This document shows positions 1 to 11,900 of a stretch of DNA of 64,000 nt, piece by piece (positions within the stretch are counted from its first letter, which is position 1; each line of letters begins with the position of its first letter). The notes beneath the pieces were generated by a model. It had not been told where the DNA came from, ran no database searches, and worked only from the letters and a program-made list of their open reading frames with translations. Location: positions 55,371,341 to 55,435,340 of the forward strand of contig CP154955.1 of the NCBI GenBank assembly GCA_039621445.1, written 5' to 3'. The DNA is from Euglena gracilis (lineage: Eukaryota > Euglenida > Euglenophyceae > Euglenales). The translations under genes were made by a program, and so were the position numbers.

Positions 1-3000
1 GGAGGGGTGGAAAATAATCCCAAGTTTGATGACACACAACTGCCAAAAAAAAAACAGAGCGCATTCCGTGTGCTGGCAATGCACTCCATATCAAAATTCA
101 GAAAAGACCAACAATTCCACAAATGACTCCATTTCATCGCTGGCACAATGATTTCTCAGAGCTGGGGGTCCCCTTTCATTTCATGAAAACCAACCTGTAA
201 GACACAAATGATGGAACAGCCGCTCTTATCATGCGATGTCTTCTGGCCACCCCCTCCCAGATCCACTCCACAGCATGGCAGAGCCAACCACAAAACCTGA
301 GTGCAAATTAGTTGGAATCAAAAGTAAAAACATCAGTTTTCTGCTGTAGTGTGTGAAATCCTATGCACTTGGTCGGAAATTTTTTTGGGTAAAACACAGC
401 AAGAACTGCAGGTGGCGACCACAATAACTTGGGAATTGCAAAGGATGTTGTTTCCTCGGTTGACCTTGCAAAAAAATGGTTCTGCGAAACTTTGTGCCCC
501 TGTGAACATTCTTTCAGGATATCTTGTCTTTGGAACACCACCCCAAAGAATGGTCAAAAAGGGCATAACTTTGCCTTTCTCCTCAGTTGTCACTGTCTCC
601 TCAGTCACTCCGAGCCCCCCTGGAACTCCGAACCACCCCTTCCCCACCAACCCTCACCCCCCCTTTCTATTTATGAGGATGTTTCATTTTCATTGTTCTC
701 CCCTTTAAAAAAGGTCTTCATATGTAAAATTCTGGCTTGGTTTGGGGCAGGGGAGGAGTTTGGGAATGATTTAATTTCTACATGCGTCAGTGGGAGGGGT
801 GGGGGGGGGCGAATTTTGCCAGTGGACCAAAAAGCCCAAATCCAGCCGGGTTGGAATTTTCAGCCAAATTTAGGTGGAAAATCCCATGTTGTCCACCACC
901 CCCCCTTGGTTGCGAGGGTGGGGGGAGCACCTTTTTTCCAGCAAGCACCCAGCCGTGTTGCACCCCCCCCCCAGGGTCCACCGAAATAAAAGAAGGGGCA
1001 AGCCTGGCAGAGCCGTCTGAATCTAAAAAATTTTCGAAAACTCCAAAAATTTTGGGGAAAAAGAGCTGAAAATGGCCAAAAATGGCCTTTTTGACGCATA
1101 AAAATTTCCTTCAAGAGTTCCCCAGGGGAGAATGCAAAAATTGGCGCCCACTGGCAAATCCCCCTCCCCTACACCCATCCCCACGAGGTGCATGAGGGCC
1201 AGCCAAAATTCACCCATTTCCCCCCAAAGTAGATAGAAATGGTGAATCTTGGCTGTTCCTGGGGTGGGACCCCCGGACCCCCTGCCCCAACACAAGCAAC
1301 ACCAATACCAAAAGCACATTTCACAGTGATTCCGAAAATGCACGCAGGAAGGGGAAATTTTTTTTCCAGGTTTACCCCCCCCACCTCCCCCATGAAGCCA
1401 AGTGGAGGTGCCAATTTTTGCAGTATATGCCCCAGGGATGTTCACTTACTGGAGAGGACTCAATAAAATTCTTCATTTTTATTTTTAAATTTTTGAACAA
1501 AAATTTGCTCTTTTTGCACATATTTCAAAAGTTGGCGACCCCCAGTGCTAATGGGGTGGGGGGGGGGGCGTACAGGGAGGAACAAAAAGTACGGCAGACA
1601 AAACATTTGATAAACCATAATATTTACTGCAATTGTCGACCAGTGTAGGCTTCCCACACCGTCTTCCATCAGCCTAGGCCCAAAATGGAAAAAAAATGGC
1701 TGGGAAGTGGTCAAAAATGCCCGAATATGCCAAACGTGCATTGAAGTTGCCAAGTGGTAACCCTTGATGGCACTTCTGAGGAAGCCTGAAGTTGCTCGAT
1801 TTCCTCACTGAAAATCTTGGGCAAAACCACTCGACACATGGCAATGCCGAATTTTGAGGTATTGCAAAAACTGAAGCCCACACTTGACATTTACCCCCCC
1901 ACACTTGACCAGTGTGCGCTCCAGAAATAAATTGCATTAAAATATTTTTCCAGTAAGTTTTTTCCCCTGTAATATTTGTTTGCCACAGTTTTTGTCAAGG
2001 GGGAGTTGGGGGGGGTGCTGGTGGGAATGCCAATTTTTGCAAAAATTGCAAAAATTGGAGCTGGTCAAGTGCAGGGGGGGTGGGGGGTCAGTGATAATGG
2101 GGGGGGGGGGTGAGGGGGTGGCCGTAGGCTGTACGGCCACCGGACCCCCCCATCGGCCGCTTTTATTGCATGAACAGAGCCCAGTGATGTCGGTATTTCT
2201 CTTTCCCTTTTGGAGCTTGCCAATTCTTGATTTTGTGATTTCTTCATTTTTACTAGAATTTAGAAAAATTTTGCAGAATAATTTTTAAAGGGTTTTTTAA
2301 AAGGAGGTATTGCAAAAACTGGCTCCTACACCGGACATTTACTCCCACACCCCCCCCCCCTCCACCCCCTCCCACCCCACCCCCACCCCCCCCCCCCCCC
2401 ACACTTGACCGGTGTGGGTTCGGCGCCGGGTGTATTTTGGACCGATTTTGGGACCTACGTTGGCAAATTGGAGGTCCCTCCAAAACCCGCCCAAAACCGC
2501 ATTTTTTTTACACCGTCCAAATTTCACAATTTTCTCAAAGATTTGAATGTCGAAGGTTTTTGAAGCAAAAAAATGGTTGAAATGCCAAAAAATGTCAAGA
2601 GAAAAAATGTCAATAAAATTTGAGTGTGCCAAAATTTGGGGCAGATTTTTTGACTTTGACTCCTGAAAACACCTTAAACCTGAAAATTTTGGTATTTTTT
2701 TCGTGAAAATTTATGTTTTTTTCCGTGAAAAATTGGAGCCCAGATGGACATTATCCAGGCCCACAGCCACCGATGAGGGGTCCGGTGGCCTACGGCCGCC
2801 GCGGCGGGGGGGGGGGGAGGGGGTGCTGCGCCCCCCCCCCCACACCCCCACCCCATTATCACTGTGCATTGTTGCAAAAAATTGGAGCCCAGATGGACAT
2901 TATCAAGGCCGATGAGGGGTCGGGTGGCCTACGGCCCCCCAAACCCCCCCCACACCCCCCACCCCCCCACCTGCACCTTATCCCAAACAAGTTCCGCCAA

Positions 3001-5590
3001 AGAAATCCCCCACCCCGACGACATGCCCCCAGGTGATGTCACCCTCAATCAAAGGTGCCAACACCAGAGCAGGGCGGTCCTCAAGGGACAGGAAACTTTT
3101 TTTTTTATTTCCTTGAGCCCTTTTCGGCCGGTTAAGGGCCAGACTGGGACTTGAACAGGGGCAAAGATTATAAACAGTTGAACAACACAGTTTTCGATGA
3201 TTTGGGTGGATGGACGATGGTCCAGGAGTGCTAGGAATCAATTTTTTCCCCCTGATGTCGACCCGTTTTCCTGTGGATTTTTCATTGTGCTGGGACAGCG
3301 GAGTTTTTTTTCCCCTTAAGGACCGCCCTGCACCAGAGTGGAGGTTTCAGAAGGGCAATTTTTTGGAATCACCAATCAATTTTGTAACTGATTCGCCTCA
3401 GGCATTTTCTGGAAAACAAGGAGGGAGAAGTATTTCGAAAATTGAGGTATTGCAAAAACTGGGCCCACATTAGATATTTACCCCCACATCCCCCACTTAT
3501 GGCCAGTTTCCCCCTCCCCAGGGGTCCGGGGTCCTGGGGGGGTCTTGGGGGGGTCCTGGGGGGTCCCGCAATTTTGAGGTTGTTTTGAAGACCGGGGGGG
3601 TCCGGGGGGGGGGGGCGGTAGCCCCCCCCCCTGGTAGCGTCAGTGGGTCCTGTGGGTACCGCCCCCCGGTGTGTCCTTGGGGGGTCATGGGGGCGTCCTG
3701 GGGGGGGGGGTCCTGGGGGGGTCCTGGGGGGGGGGAACTGGCCATGACTCACATCCCCCCCACCCCCCCACAGCCCCCCCACCCCCCCCCCCCCCCCCCC
3801 CCCACACCCCACCCCACACTGGCACGCTGGGGGCTCCGTTTTTGCCACCGAATTTTTTTTCGAACTTCCAGCAAAAATGAAATCACAAAATCAAAAACCG
3901 GCGAATTCCAAAATGGAAATAAAAATTTTCTGGCATTGATGGAGCTCCGTTTATGCAATATATGCGGCCACCGATGGGGGGTCCGGTGGCCCACGGCCAC
4001 CACGGCGGGGGGGGCTGTGCCCCATATATTGCAAAAACTGACTCCTACACTGGACAAGTGTGGGGGGGTGTGGCGGGGGGGGTGGGGGGGGGAAATGCGC
4101 TGGACGGCCCTCGGAAAAAATGTGCAAAAATGCGCAAAAAATGCGCTGAGTTTGTGACATTCCTAAGGGAAAAAGGACTTAAACAAATTTTCCAACAGTA
4201 AACCCAAAATTAAACCAAAATCACCAAAAAGAGCTGAAATGAAAGCATTTTGGCCAAAAAAAGTGCAAAAATGGGTTCGTTGGTTACAGAAATGGGTCAG
4301 TTGAACGTGGGCAAAATTCGGTGAGCATGTGATTGGGGTGGAAAATGTGCAAAAATGGCAAAATGTGCAAAAATCGGGCAAAAAAGGCGCAAAAAAGGCG
4401 CAAAATTGAAAATGTGCAAATTTGGGCAAAAAAATGCGCCAAAAAGGCGCAAAAATTGAAAATGTGCAAAATTGGGCAAAAAATGCGCAAAAAAATGCGC
4501 AAAAAAAATGGACAATGTGCAAAAATGGGGGGGGGGATTGCAAAAAATGCACGAAAAAATGCGCAAAAACGCGCAAAAATGCGCAATTGTCAGGCTTGTT
4601 GAAAGGATAGGGTTAGGCTTGGTTCGAGCTTTTAGACCTGGGCCTGACGTCAGGCTCAAGTCAGGCCAGGAGTGAGGTCAGTCCCCTGGCCAAAGTTAGG
4701 CCAAACTAGTCAGGCCCAACTTAGTTCCAAAACTCGAAACCCTACCCCCATCTGTTAACGGAGCACAAAAATGCGCAAAAAATGCACAAAAATGCGAAAA
4801 AATGCGAAACGCATTCCCCCCCCCCTGTAAGGTGGTGAATTGACTTTGGGTCAAAACCGGGTCAAAAAAGTCGAAAAAAATCGAAAAAATTTTTTTTTGC
4901 CCGAAACGATGTTTTTGGGCCTCCCGGACCCAGAAAAACTGTTTTCGAGCCGAAAACGAGCGTTTTTCGCCCAGGGCGGTCCTTAAGCAAAAAAAAAAAA
5001 AAAAATCCCGTCCCGGCACAGCCGAGAAATTTTTTTGAAAATCCATGACCGAAAAGTGGCCGTATTTTGCCCGAAACGGGTCGACTTCGGGGAAAAAAGT
5101 GATTCCTGGCACTTTTGGAACATCGCCCATCCGCCCATAGCGTCAAAAAATGCGTTTTTCGACTTTTTGGTTTTCGACCCCCGTTCAAGTCCCGGTCGAT
5201 CCTTGGTCGGGGGGGCGGTCCTTAACGAAAAAAAAAAAAAAACTTCCCGTCCCTTATGGACCGCCCTGTTTTCGCCCCGCCGGCGCCCCGTTTTGGGCCG
5301 CCGATCATGGAAGTCATGGATTGATGCCAACAGGGTGTGGGGATTGGCGCCGGCGCTTTTTCCGAGCATGGCTGAGGTTTGTGGCTGTCACTAGAAAAGA
5401 CTCGGGGAGAGTTCATGAAACCAAATAACCATCGCCAAAAATAAGGGCTCTGTGCATTCTGGTTGAAGGCGTGTAATTTGCACCAAAATAGCCAAAAAAA
5501 TGTCATATTCATGGGCACTTGGATGAAATTGGTCGTGCCCCCGAAACCGGAACCCAAAGAACGGCCTGAACAATTTTTTTGTTGAACAGC
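1..5590. repeat. Non-genic repeat-rich stretch left of the tRNA
   Basis: No coding region is recognisable. It holds many G or C runs of 8-20 bases and four copies of a motif TTGCAAAAACTG followed by a CC-ACA-GGACA stretch and a GTGTGG/CCACAC dyad (about 1862-1920, 2310-2425, 3448-3490, 4030-4070). Copies of a GGTCCGGTGGCC motif lie near 2140, 2775, 2920 and 3980. GGGCGGTCC motifs linked to A or T tracts lie near 3070, 3325, 4975, 5215 and 5265. Confidence 0.6.
4110..4600. repeat. GCGCAAAAA / TGTGCAAAAATG simple-repeat tract
   Basis: Imperfect tandem repetition of TGCGCAAAAA-type words, resuming at 4760-4810. The complementary form GCGCATTTTT appears at 25540-25690, 25845-25865 and 27560-27600. 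Open frames here are stop-poor artefacts. Confidence 0.75.
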
Positions 5591-5591
5591 G

Positions 5592-5596
5592 AAAAA
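5592..5596 (-). terminator. RNA polymerase III terminator of tRNA-Gln
   Basis: A run of five T on the minus strand begins directly after the discriminator base, the usual Pol III stop signal. Confidence 0.8.
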
Positions 5597-5668
5597 CACT
5601 CCCACCCGGACTCGAACCGGGGTTACAGGATTCAAAGTCCTGGGTGCTGACCACTACACTATGGGAGC
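5597..5668 (-). tRNA. trnQ-UUG: tRNA-Gln (anticodon UUG)
   Basis: 72 nt, no intron. The acceptor stem GCTCCCA pairs with TGGGAGT (one G-U), followed by discriminator G. The anticodon arm CAGGA-CTTTGAA-TCCTG shows anticodon TTG. The T arm carries GGTTCGAGTCC, an intact internal B box, and the D arm TAGTGTAGTGGTC a good A box. The overall match to eukaryotic cytosolic tRNA-Gln is close. It shares the strand of CK2 alpha, 184 nt downstream of the stop. CCA is not encoded. Confidence 0.95.
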
Positions 5669-5851
5669 TATGCAACCCACTGTGGACAGGGACTATAGCT
5701 AGTAAAGGCACAGCACTTGAAATTGAAGCAAAGCACAAGGCGAATGCTTCTAACACTCAGACAGATTCCCATCCTGTCCCTCCCTTGGTGCAAAGAAGAA
5801 TGGTTCAATAGCACACGCACAGAGTTACAAGCTGAACGACCACACGTTACT
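5669..5851 (-). other. CK2 alpha 3' flank / tRNA 5' flank
   Basis: 183 bases between the CK2 stop and the tRNA on the same strand. I see no clear poly(A) signal and no other gene. Confidence 0.5.
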
Positions 5852-5967
5852 TCACTTTGGCTTGGGGACAGGGCAACCATACAACTTTTGGTTGTCCTGG
5901 TCCTGGCTTCGAGTAATCGGGGCGAAATATGGGTGTTCCATTGCCTCTTTCGCGGTGATGCGTTCCT
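5852..5967 (-). CDS. CK2A: CK2 alpha exon 10 (C terminus, stop)
   Basis: Encodes [20 protein letters not shown] and a polar tail ending PKPK-TGA. Joined after the exon 9 codon fragment it gives [12 protein letters not shown], the family consensus. The short tail is as in plant and fungal subunits; the long Pro/Gln tail of vertebrate CK2 alpha is absent. Confidence 0.93.
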
Positions 5968-8900
5968 GATTTCAGGCACCAACATGAATGTCACCAAAAA
6001 TTTGCACCTGGTGGCCGGCCATGCATAACAAAAGAACCACACAAGAACAAAAATAATGCAACATATCCAAGGAATTTCTGAAGCCAGCAGCACACTTTTT
6101 CCAGAACTGAGCCAAAAAACTTTTCAACGAGCAGGAATTTGAGGAAAAAGGAATTCAAAAAAGAACAAATTTTTGTTTTGGAAAAGCTCTGGGTCATTTT
6201 TTTTGAAAAATTCAACCCAGCGTTTAACCTGACTCTTTTTGCTAGGCTTTGTGCTACCACGTTCTCATCCAGCGAATGTTGTGGTGTTCAAGCTCCCTCC
6301 AAGCAGGGGTTTTCTCAAGGACCCCCCCCCCTGAGGGCGGGTCCCAACCCCTCGGGAGGGGTGAGGGGTCCAGGGAGGTGGTTTGAACCCGTTGGCTGCC
6401 GAAAACATTCCCAAAAAAAAACCAACCAGCTTGGTTGGAATTATTCAGCCAATTTTTGGTGGAAAAATCCCAAAAACCACCCGAGAAGGTCATCTCAGCC
6501 CCCCTTTTTCCAGAATTTTCGGCTCAGCCTTTTCCCAAACCTTTTCCATCCTTTTTTGAAGAAAATGGTGCCCCCGCCAGCAATCCCCCCCCCAAAATAA
6601 TGCATTCTAGGAACGAAAATGTTCTTCACCTGATCAGTTTGTCAGTTACTCAGCAGGTTCCCTTCGTCAATGCCTGTGCGATGGTCATACCGCAACAGCC
6701 GGTCAAGGAAATCCAAAGCCTCAGGGACGCACAAATGCTGGTTTTCCTTTGTGATGAAGTATGACCACTGCTTCTTCGGGTACCTGAGCGATGTGTGTGT
6801 GTTCTGTGGGGCACGCAAAAAAAAGCAGTTCTTGGCCCTCTAACTTTCGAAATCGACCAAACAAAAACTGAAAAAATACTGAAAACTTTTTAAAACTGTC
6901 ATTCAGCCAAAAAAAACCTGTAATCCAGAAAACAATGGCCAAAAGAATGACCACAAAACACAACTTAACACCTGCCTCGAAAAGCAATGCCCGATATCTG
7001 TTTCGGTTGAAATCAAACACCGGGTCAACTCTGGGGGGAAAAAAATTGATGTCCAGCATCCTGATTTTTGACCAATCCCCATTGAACCCTTTCAACCGGG
7101 TCAACTCTGGGGGGGGAATTGTGCCTAGCATCCTGATTTTTGACCAATCCCTGTTGACCCCTTTCGATCATGTACCCCCGAACGAGAGGTTTTGTTCCCA
7201 CTTCCCCAAAGCGCCCCCACTGCGCACACAAGCGCCATTTTTCCAAGAGAGATCGCAAAAATGTGTGGATTTTCCCCCCCCCCAGAGCCCCCCCCCCCCC
7301 CCCCCCATCTGTTCATCAGCCCCTCAGACCTCGGGCTCCCTTGCTCCGGCCGAACAGCCGGCTATGGGCCTTGTGTGGGAATGCATGGAAGTGGGAATGC
7401 ATGTAAGTCAACGTGTGCACCGCCATGCGGGCCTCGTCAAACTCTGTATCCGAGGTCCCTCCCTGTAATTTCTCTGGTTGGAGATGCTAAAATGGCAAGA
7501 CACACCGGCTTAGGATTCCATCATAATGGGGGCTGAGGTCCAATGAGTACTTGTCAAGGTAGGCAAACAGCTCGTCGGTCCCAAGAACCTTTGCAATTTT
7601 TACCAGCTGGTCGTAGTTGTCTCGCCCATGAAAAAATGGTTCTTTCCGGAAGATCTGCAAAAAAAAAGTCAGATAGAGCTCTTGAAAAAGGACGACCCAC
7701 CCCCCAAATGATCCCCGGGATATTATTTTTTTTTGCCCACAGTCTGCGCCCGCGGGGGAATGTTTTGGGGGGAGGAATTGTTTTCGAATTTTTTGAAGAG
7801 TTCTCCGAAATCCATAAGACGCAAAGGAACACCCAAAACCACCCCCTTTGGTCATTTTCACCTTTTTTGCTGAACATGGTTCTTTGGCCAAACAATCACA
7901 AAAACCCTTTTTTTTGGGTCATTTGGTCATACCCAGTGCTGCCGAGTCGTCCAAAGCACCAAATGCAAAGAATCAACACCATACAGAGCCCTATCCAGCA
8001 GCAACTGGCTTGCCCAGGAACTCCGCAACAAAATCAGGCCTCAAACCCACAGCCTGGTTTTTGGCTGTTTCTTCGTTCGTTTTTTTAGCCCGTTTCGGGC
8101 ACAACAGGCCAAATATCTCGAAAATGACGCAGAATTAAGCAAAATGTCGGGGACCGAGTGAAGCCCTCAAAACACCCTGCCTAACAGTATTTTGATTTCC
8201 CTGCAACTCCCAGGCTAAGCCCGAGTTTTGGTCGATTTATGACCAAAACAAAAATAGACGCGTCAAAAACTTCAAAACGCCTTCAAAAACATTAAATTTG
8301 AATGGCTTGAAATTTTACACCTTGAAAAATAACACCCCCTGATGGCACTGGCGGGGGTGTCACTTCGGGGGAGTTTTACACCAGGAAAAATGTCTGGAAA
8401 AAATTGATTTCACAAAAAAAGGCAATGTTATTTTGAAATGGGGACAGCACTGCAGAGGAGATGGGCTTGCCGCGTGTGAACTTTGATTTGAATTAATGGA
8501 AATTCTCTTCAAGAACTGTTTCCTTCGATGGCAAAAAAAAACTTCAAACACATCCACACCATGCCAGCAAACATGCAGCCCAAGGACCACATGTCCAGAG
8601 AGTAATCGTAATCGCGGAGATCAACAAGCAACTCAGGGCCCTTGAAATACCGAGACGCCACCCGCACGTTGTATTCTTGGCCACCATGGTAGAACTCCGC
8701 CAGCCCTGATTGGGGTTGTGGCAACCACAAAAATTTTATCTGACCGAGCAAAAATGCAACGGCAAGATCTCAGCAATGAGAGGCCGACTCGGAACAAAAA
8801 TCATTTCCAGCATCGCTCGCTGGAACATTGCCTATTTAACCAGAACTCAAAACAATGTGGTTTCGACCTTCTTTTTCCCGTTTGGACCACGTGCAAAAAA

Positions 8901-11900
8901 AATCAAAAACATTGGTTTGATGGCCAGACAATCCTTGGGCCACCCTGGAAAATGGCGCCGCAAAAGGCCTTGTGACGCCTTAAAATGCCTTTAAAATGCC
9001 TTGAAACACCTTTAAACTTTGAAAAAAATTCCATGCCTTAAAATTTTATGCCTGGCTGAAACTAATGGAGCGAATCTCCCACAACTTTCAACCACTGTGA
9101 CCAAATGCAAAAAAACAAACTACACCCACACACTTCAATGCCTCAGGACAGGAAGGGGATGGGGATGGTTTTCAAGATGTTCATTCTGGACGGCTAACAC
9201 ACCCCAGTCAATTAATCGCAGCTTCTTCTTCTCGTGGTCAATCATCACGTTGTGTGGCTTCACATCGCGGTGCATAATGCCCATAGAATGGCAGAATGCC
9301 AAAGCCTAGGGAAACAGCAGCCACAGGCACTTTATGAGAGAGAATTTGGCTTTGATTGGCACAGCCCCCTCCCCTTTTCTTTGTGGATATTTCATTCTTC
9401 AATTTTTTCCCCCCTGTCCCAGACCGAAATGTGAATTATTTGACTGGACTTTGGCGTTGGACTGCCCTAGTTTGACCCCACAAGTCCCACCAATACACAA
9501 GCACAGTTCGCACCAACTCCGAAAATGCAAAAAAAATTTTTGGGGGGGAGGTTTCCCACACCAATTTAAAAAACGGTGCCCGCAGCAAGAATTTTCGCAC
9601 CCTTCCCCAACAGCGCGCGGGGGCCACTATTTCCTGGGAGAAAATGCAAAAAAATGTGTGAATTTTTGGGGTATCACACCCCCACTTCACACCACTTCAC
9701 TCTTGCCCAAAAGGGATAAGAGCTCAGCGGCACCCGACTTCGGATAAACACCAATCCCTGCCCATCTGGCCCCCCAGCCCAAATATATGGAATGCCACTG
9801 AGATTGTCGGCGCCTCAAACTGGAGTCTGATGGTGTATTTAATTGTATCACAATTATGAACCAGCATTTGACAGCAAATTGTTTTCAGGCAAGCGGTAAA
9901 TTTTGGGTCTGTCAAATGGCTTTGCAGGGCATAGGGGTCAAAATGGTCGGTCCACTTACTTTGCAGGGGATAAAATTATTTAGGGGCTCATTCACCACAA
10001 AACCTGACCCTCACAGGGGCGGGTTGAAAACACCCAACCTTCTTGCCGGCCTTCCGGAGGGGGAGCACGCCGTCGGCCAGGGGGGGGTAACTTTGGCGTG
10101 GGGGGGGGGGCAGCGGGGGGCGACCATGGTCGGCCTCGGTCGCCCTTGGTCGCCCTTGGTCGTGGGTCGGTCGTTGTCAAAAAGTGCGCAACATGCAAAA
10201 TTAGCGCAACATACACACAAAAGGAGTTGCACACACAAGGGATTTTGTAATTTTAGGGCCGCCGAACAGTTGCCTACGGCGCTACAATGCAAAAAAAAAA
10301 AACTGAGTGGGAAATACCCATGGCGACCGAGGGCGACCGAGGCGACCGTGGGCCGACCATGGTCGACCCCTACAACCCCCCCCAGGCCAAAACCAGGAGC
10401 CGTCGGCCAGCCGTGTGACTCACAAGAAAATGACCCAAGCCACAAACTTGCAATGCAACTTCATAAATCCATACATTCATCATTACCGGAGGTAGCATTT
10501 TTGCCCATTTGAAGCCATTTTTCCGCCAAATTTTGTCATTTTTGCCAATTTTTGATAAATTTCATGCAAATGACAAAGGATGCTTTCATTTCGGTTTATT
10601 GACTGTGAACAACCGTTTTGCATTTGCGAATGGCATCAATCTCGGTTTCAAGCTCATTATGAGTCTTAAACACAAAGGTGTGGCATTCTTGTTGATAATT
10701 CTGACCATTTTCTGGTCTTCTGCCAACGTTCAAAAGATGGGGAAAAGATTTCTGGCATCAGAAGTCAATGAGAATGTTGGTATGTTTTCAAGAGGCTGTG
10801 GGTTTTTTTGAATTTTTTTTTGACCAACTTTGGCCATTTTGGCCTATTTTTGGCAAAACTTTGCAAACTTTGGGTTTACCCTCTCAAAGTGGCCATTTTC
10901 CTTCGGTGCCAAAGGCGCCAAAGACCAAAATTTGACCACCCCCCAAATTGTCCCCCCCCCCAGAGTGGAAATTTGGGGTCCCACGGTGCCTGGAGGGTGG
11001 CCGCTCTGAGGGGGGTTCAAATGACCCAAAATTGCACAACTGGTCCCATTTTCAATGAACTGGCCAAATTTTTATTGGAAATGGGAAATAATGGACAAAA
11101 AAGTCTCAAATTTTGTGTGAAATGGTTTCAAGTGACCAAAAAGTTGCCCAAAGGGGACCCTATTATGGAATTTGAAAGACAATTTAAAATGCACATCCGG
11201 AATTACGATTTGGTACCCAACATAAAGCATTAGGCATTAGCCGCTGAAATTGAGCAATTTTCCCCGATACATGCTCAATGTCCAAATTTGGGTTGGCAAA
11301 TGCCTGATTTTGGGTGAAAAATCTCAGTTTCAGGTGGAAAATGCCTAATTTTGGGTGCCCCCCAAAGTAGACATTTAGCCCTCAAAATTAGGAACCTTTT
11401 CAATAATCAGGAATTTGCCATTCAAAGATTGGGCATTGGCACACCAACTTGGGGAGTACCACTCAAATTTCAGCACTTTACACCCAAAATTAGGAATTTT
11501 CACATGCAATCAGGAGTTTGCTCTTCAAAACTAGGAATTGGCACACTAAATTTGGCATTTGCTTCTCAAAATCCGGAACTGGCACACCAAATTAGGCATT
11601 TGCAACTCAAAGTTAGCTTGACAACATGACCCCACTTCTGTCACGCCGTCGGCCAGCCCGGATTCCAGTTTATTCGGTTTATTCAGGACTGGTACATTTT
11701 CCTGCCCATGGCTTGAGTCTTGTATTGTCCAGGACTGCAGGGGGGGGGGGGGTGGCTGCTTCAAAAAAGGGAAACTTGCATATTCTGGCATTTGGGGGGG
11801 GGCAACCTTGCCACTCTGGGGAGGGGGAGTGGAATGCATGCCTTGTCTCTAAAAACATCATTATTGAGGTTGGAACCAACTTGGGTCGCTGAAGAGATCG

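Noticed and set aside
1570-1610. CLPYF-containing minus-strand frame considered as the last CK2 exon
   Set aside because: No RLTAxEAM context; the true last exon with [14 protein letters not shown] was found at 5852-5967.
3110-3165. Possible tRNA fragment (GGGACTTGAACAGGGGC)
   Set aside because: No cloverleaf: no matching acceptor stem or anticodon arm nearby.
4284-4659. Phe/Cys/His-rich minus-strand frames
   Set aside because: Products of the GCGCAAAAA simple repeat.
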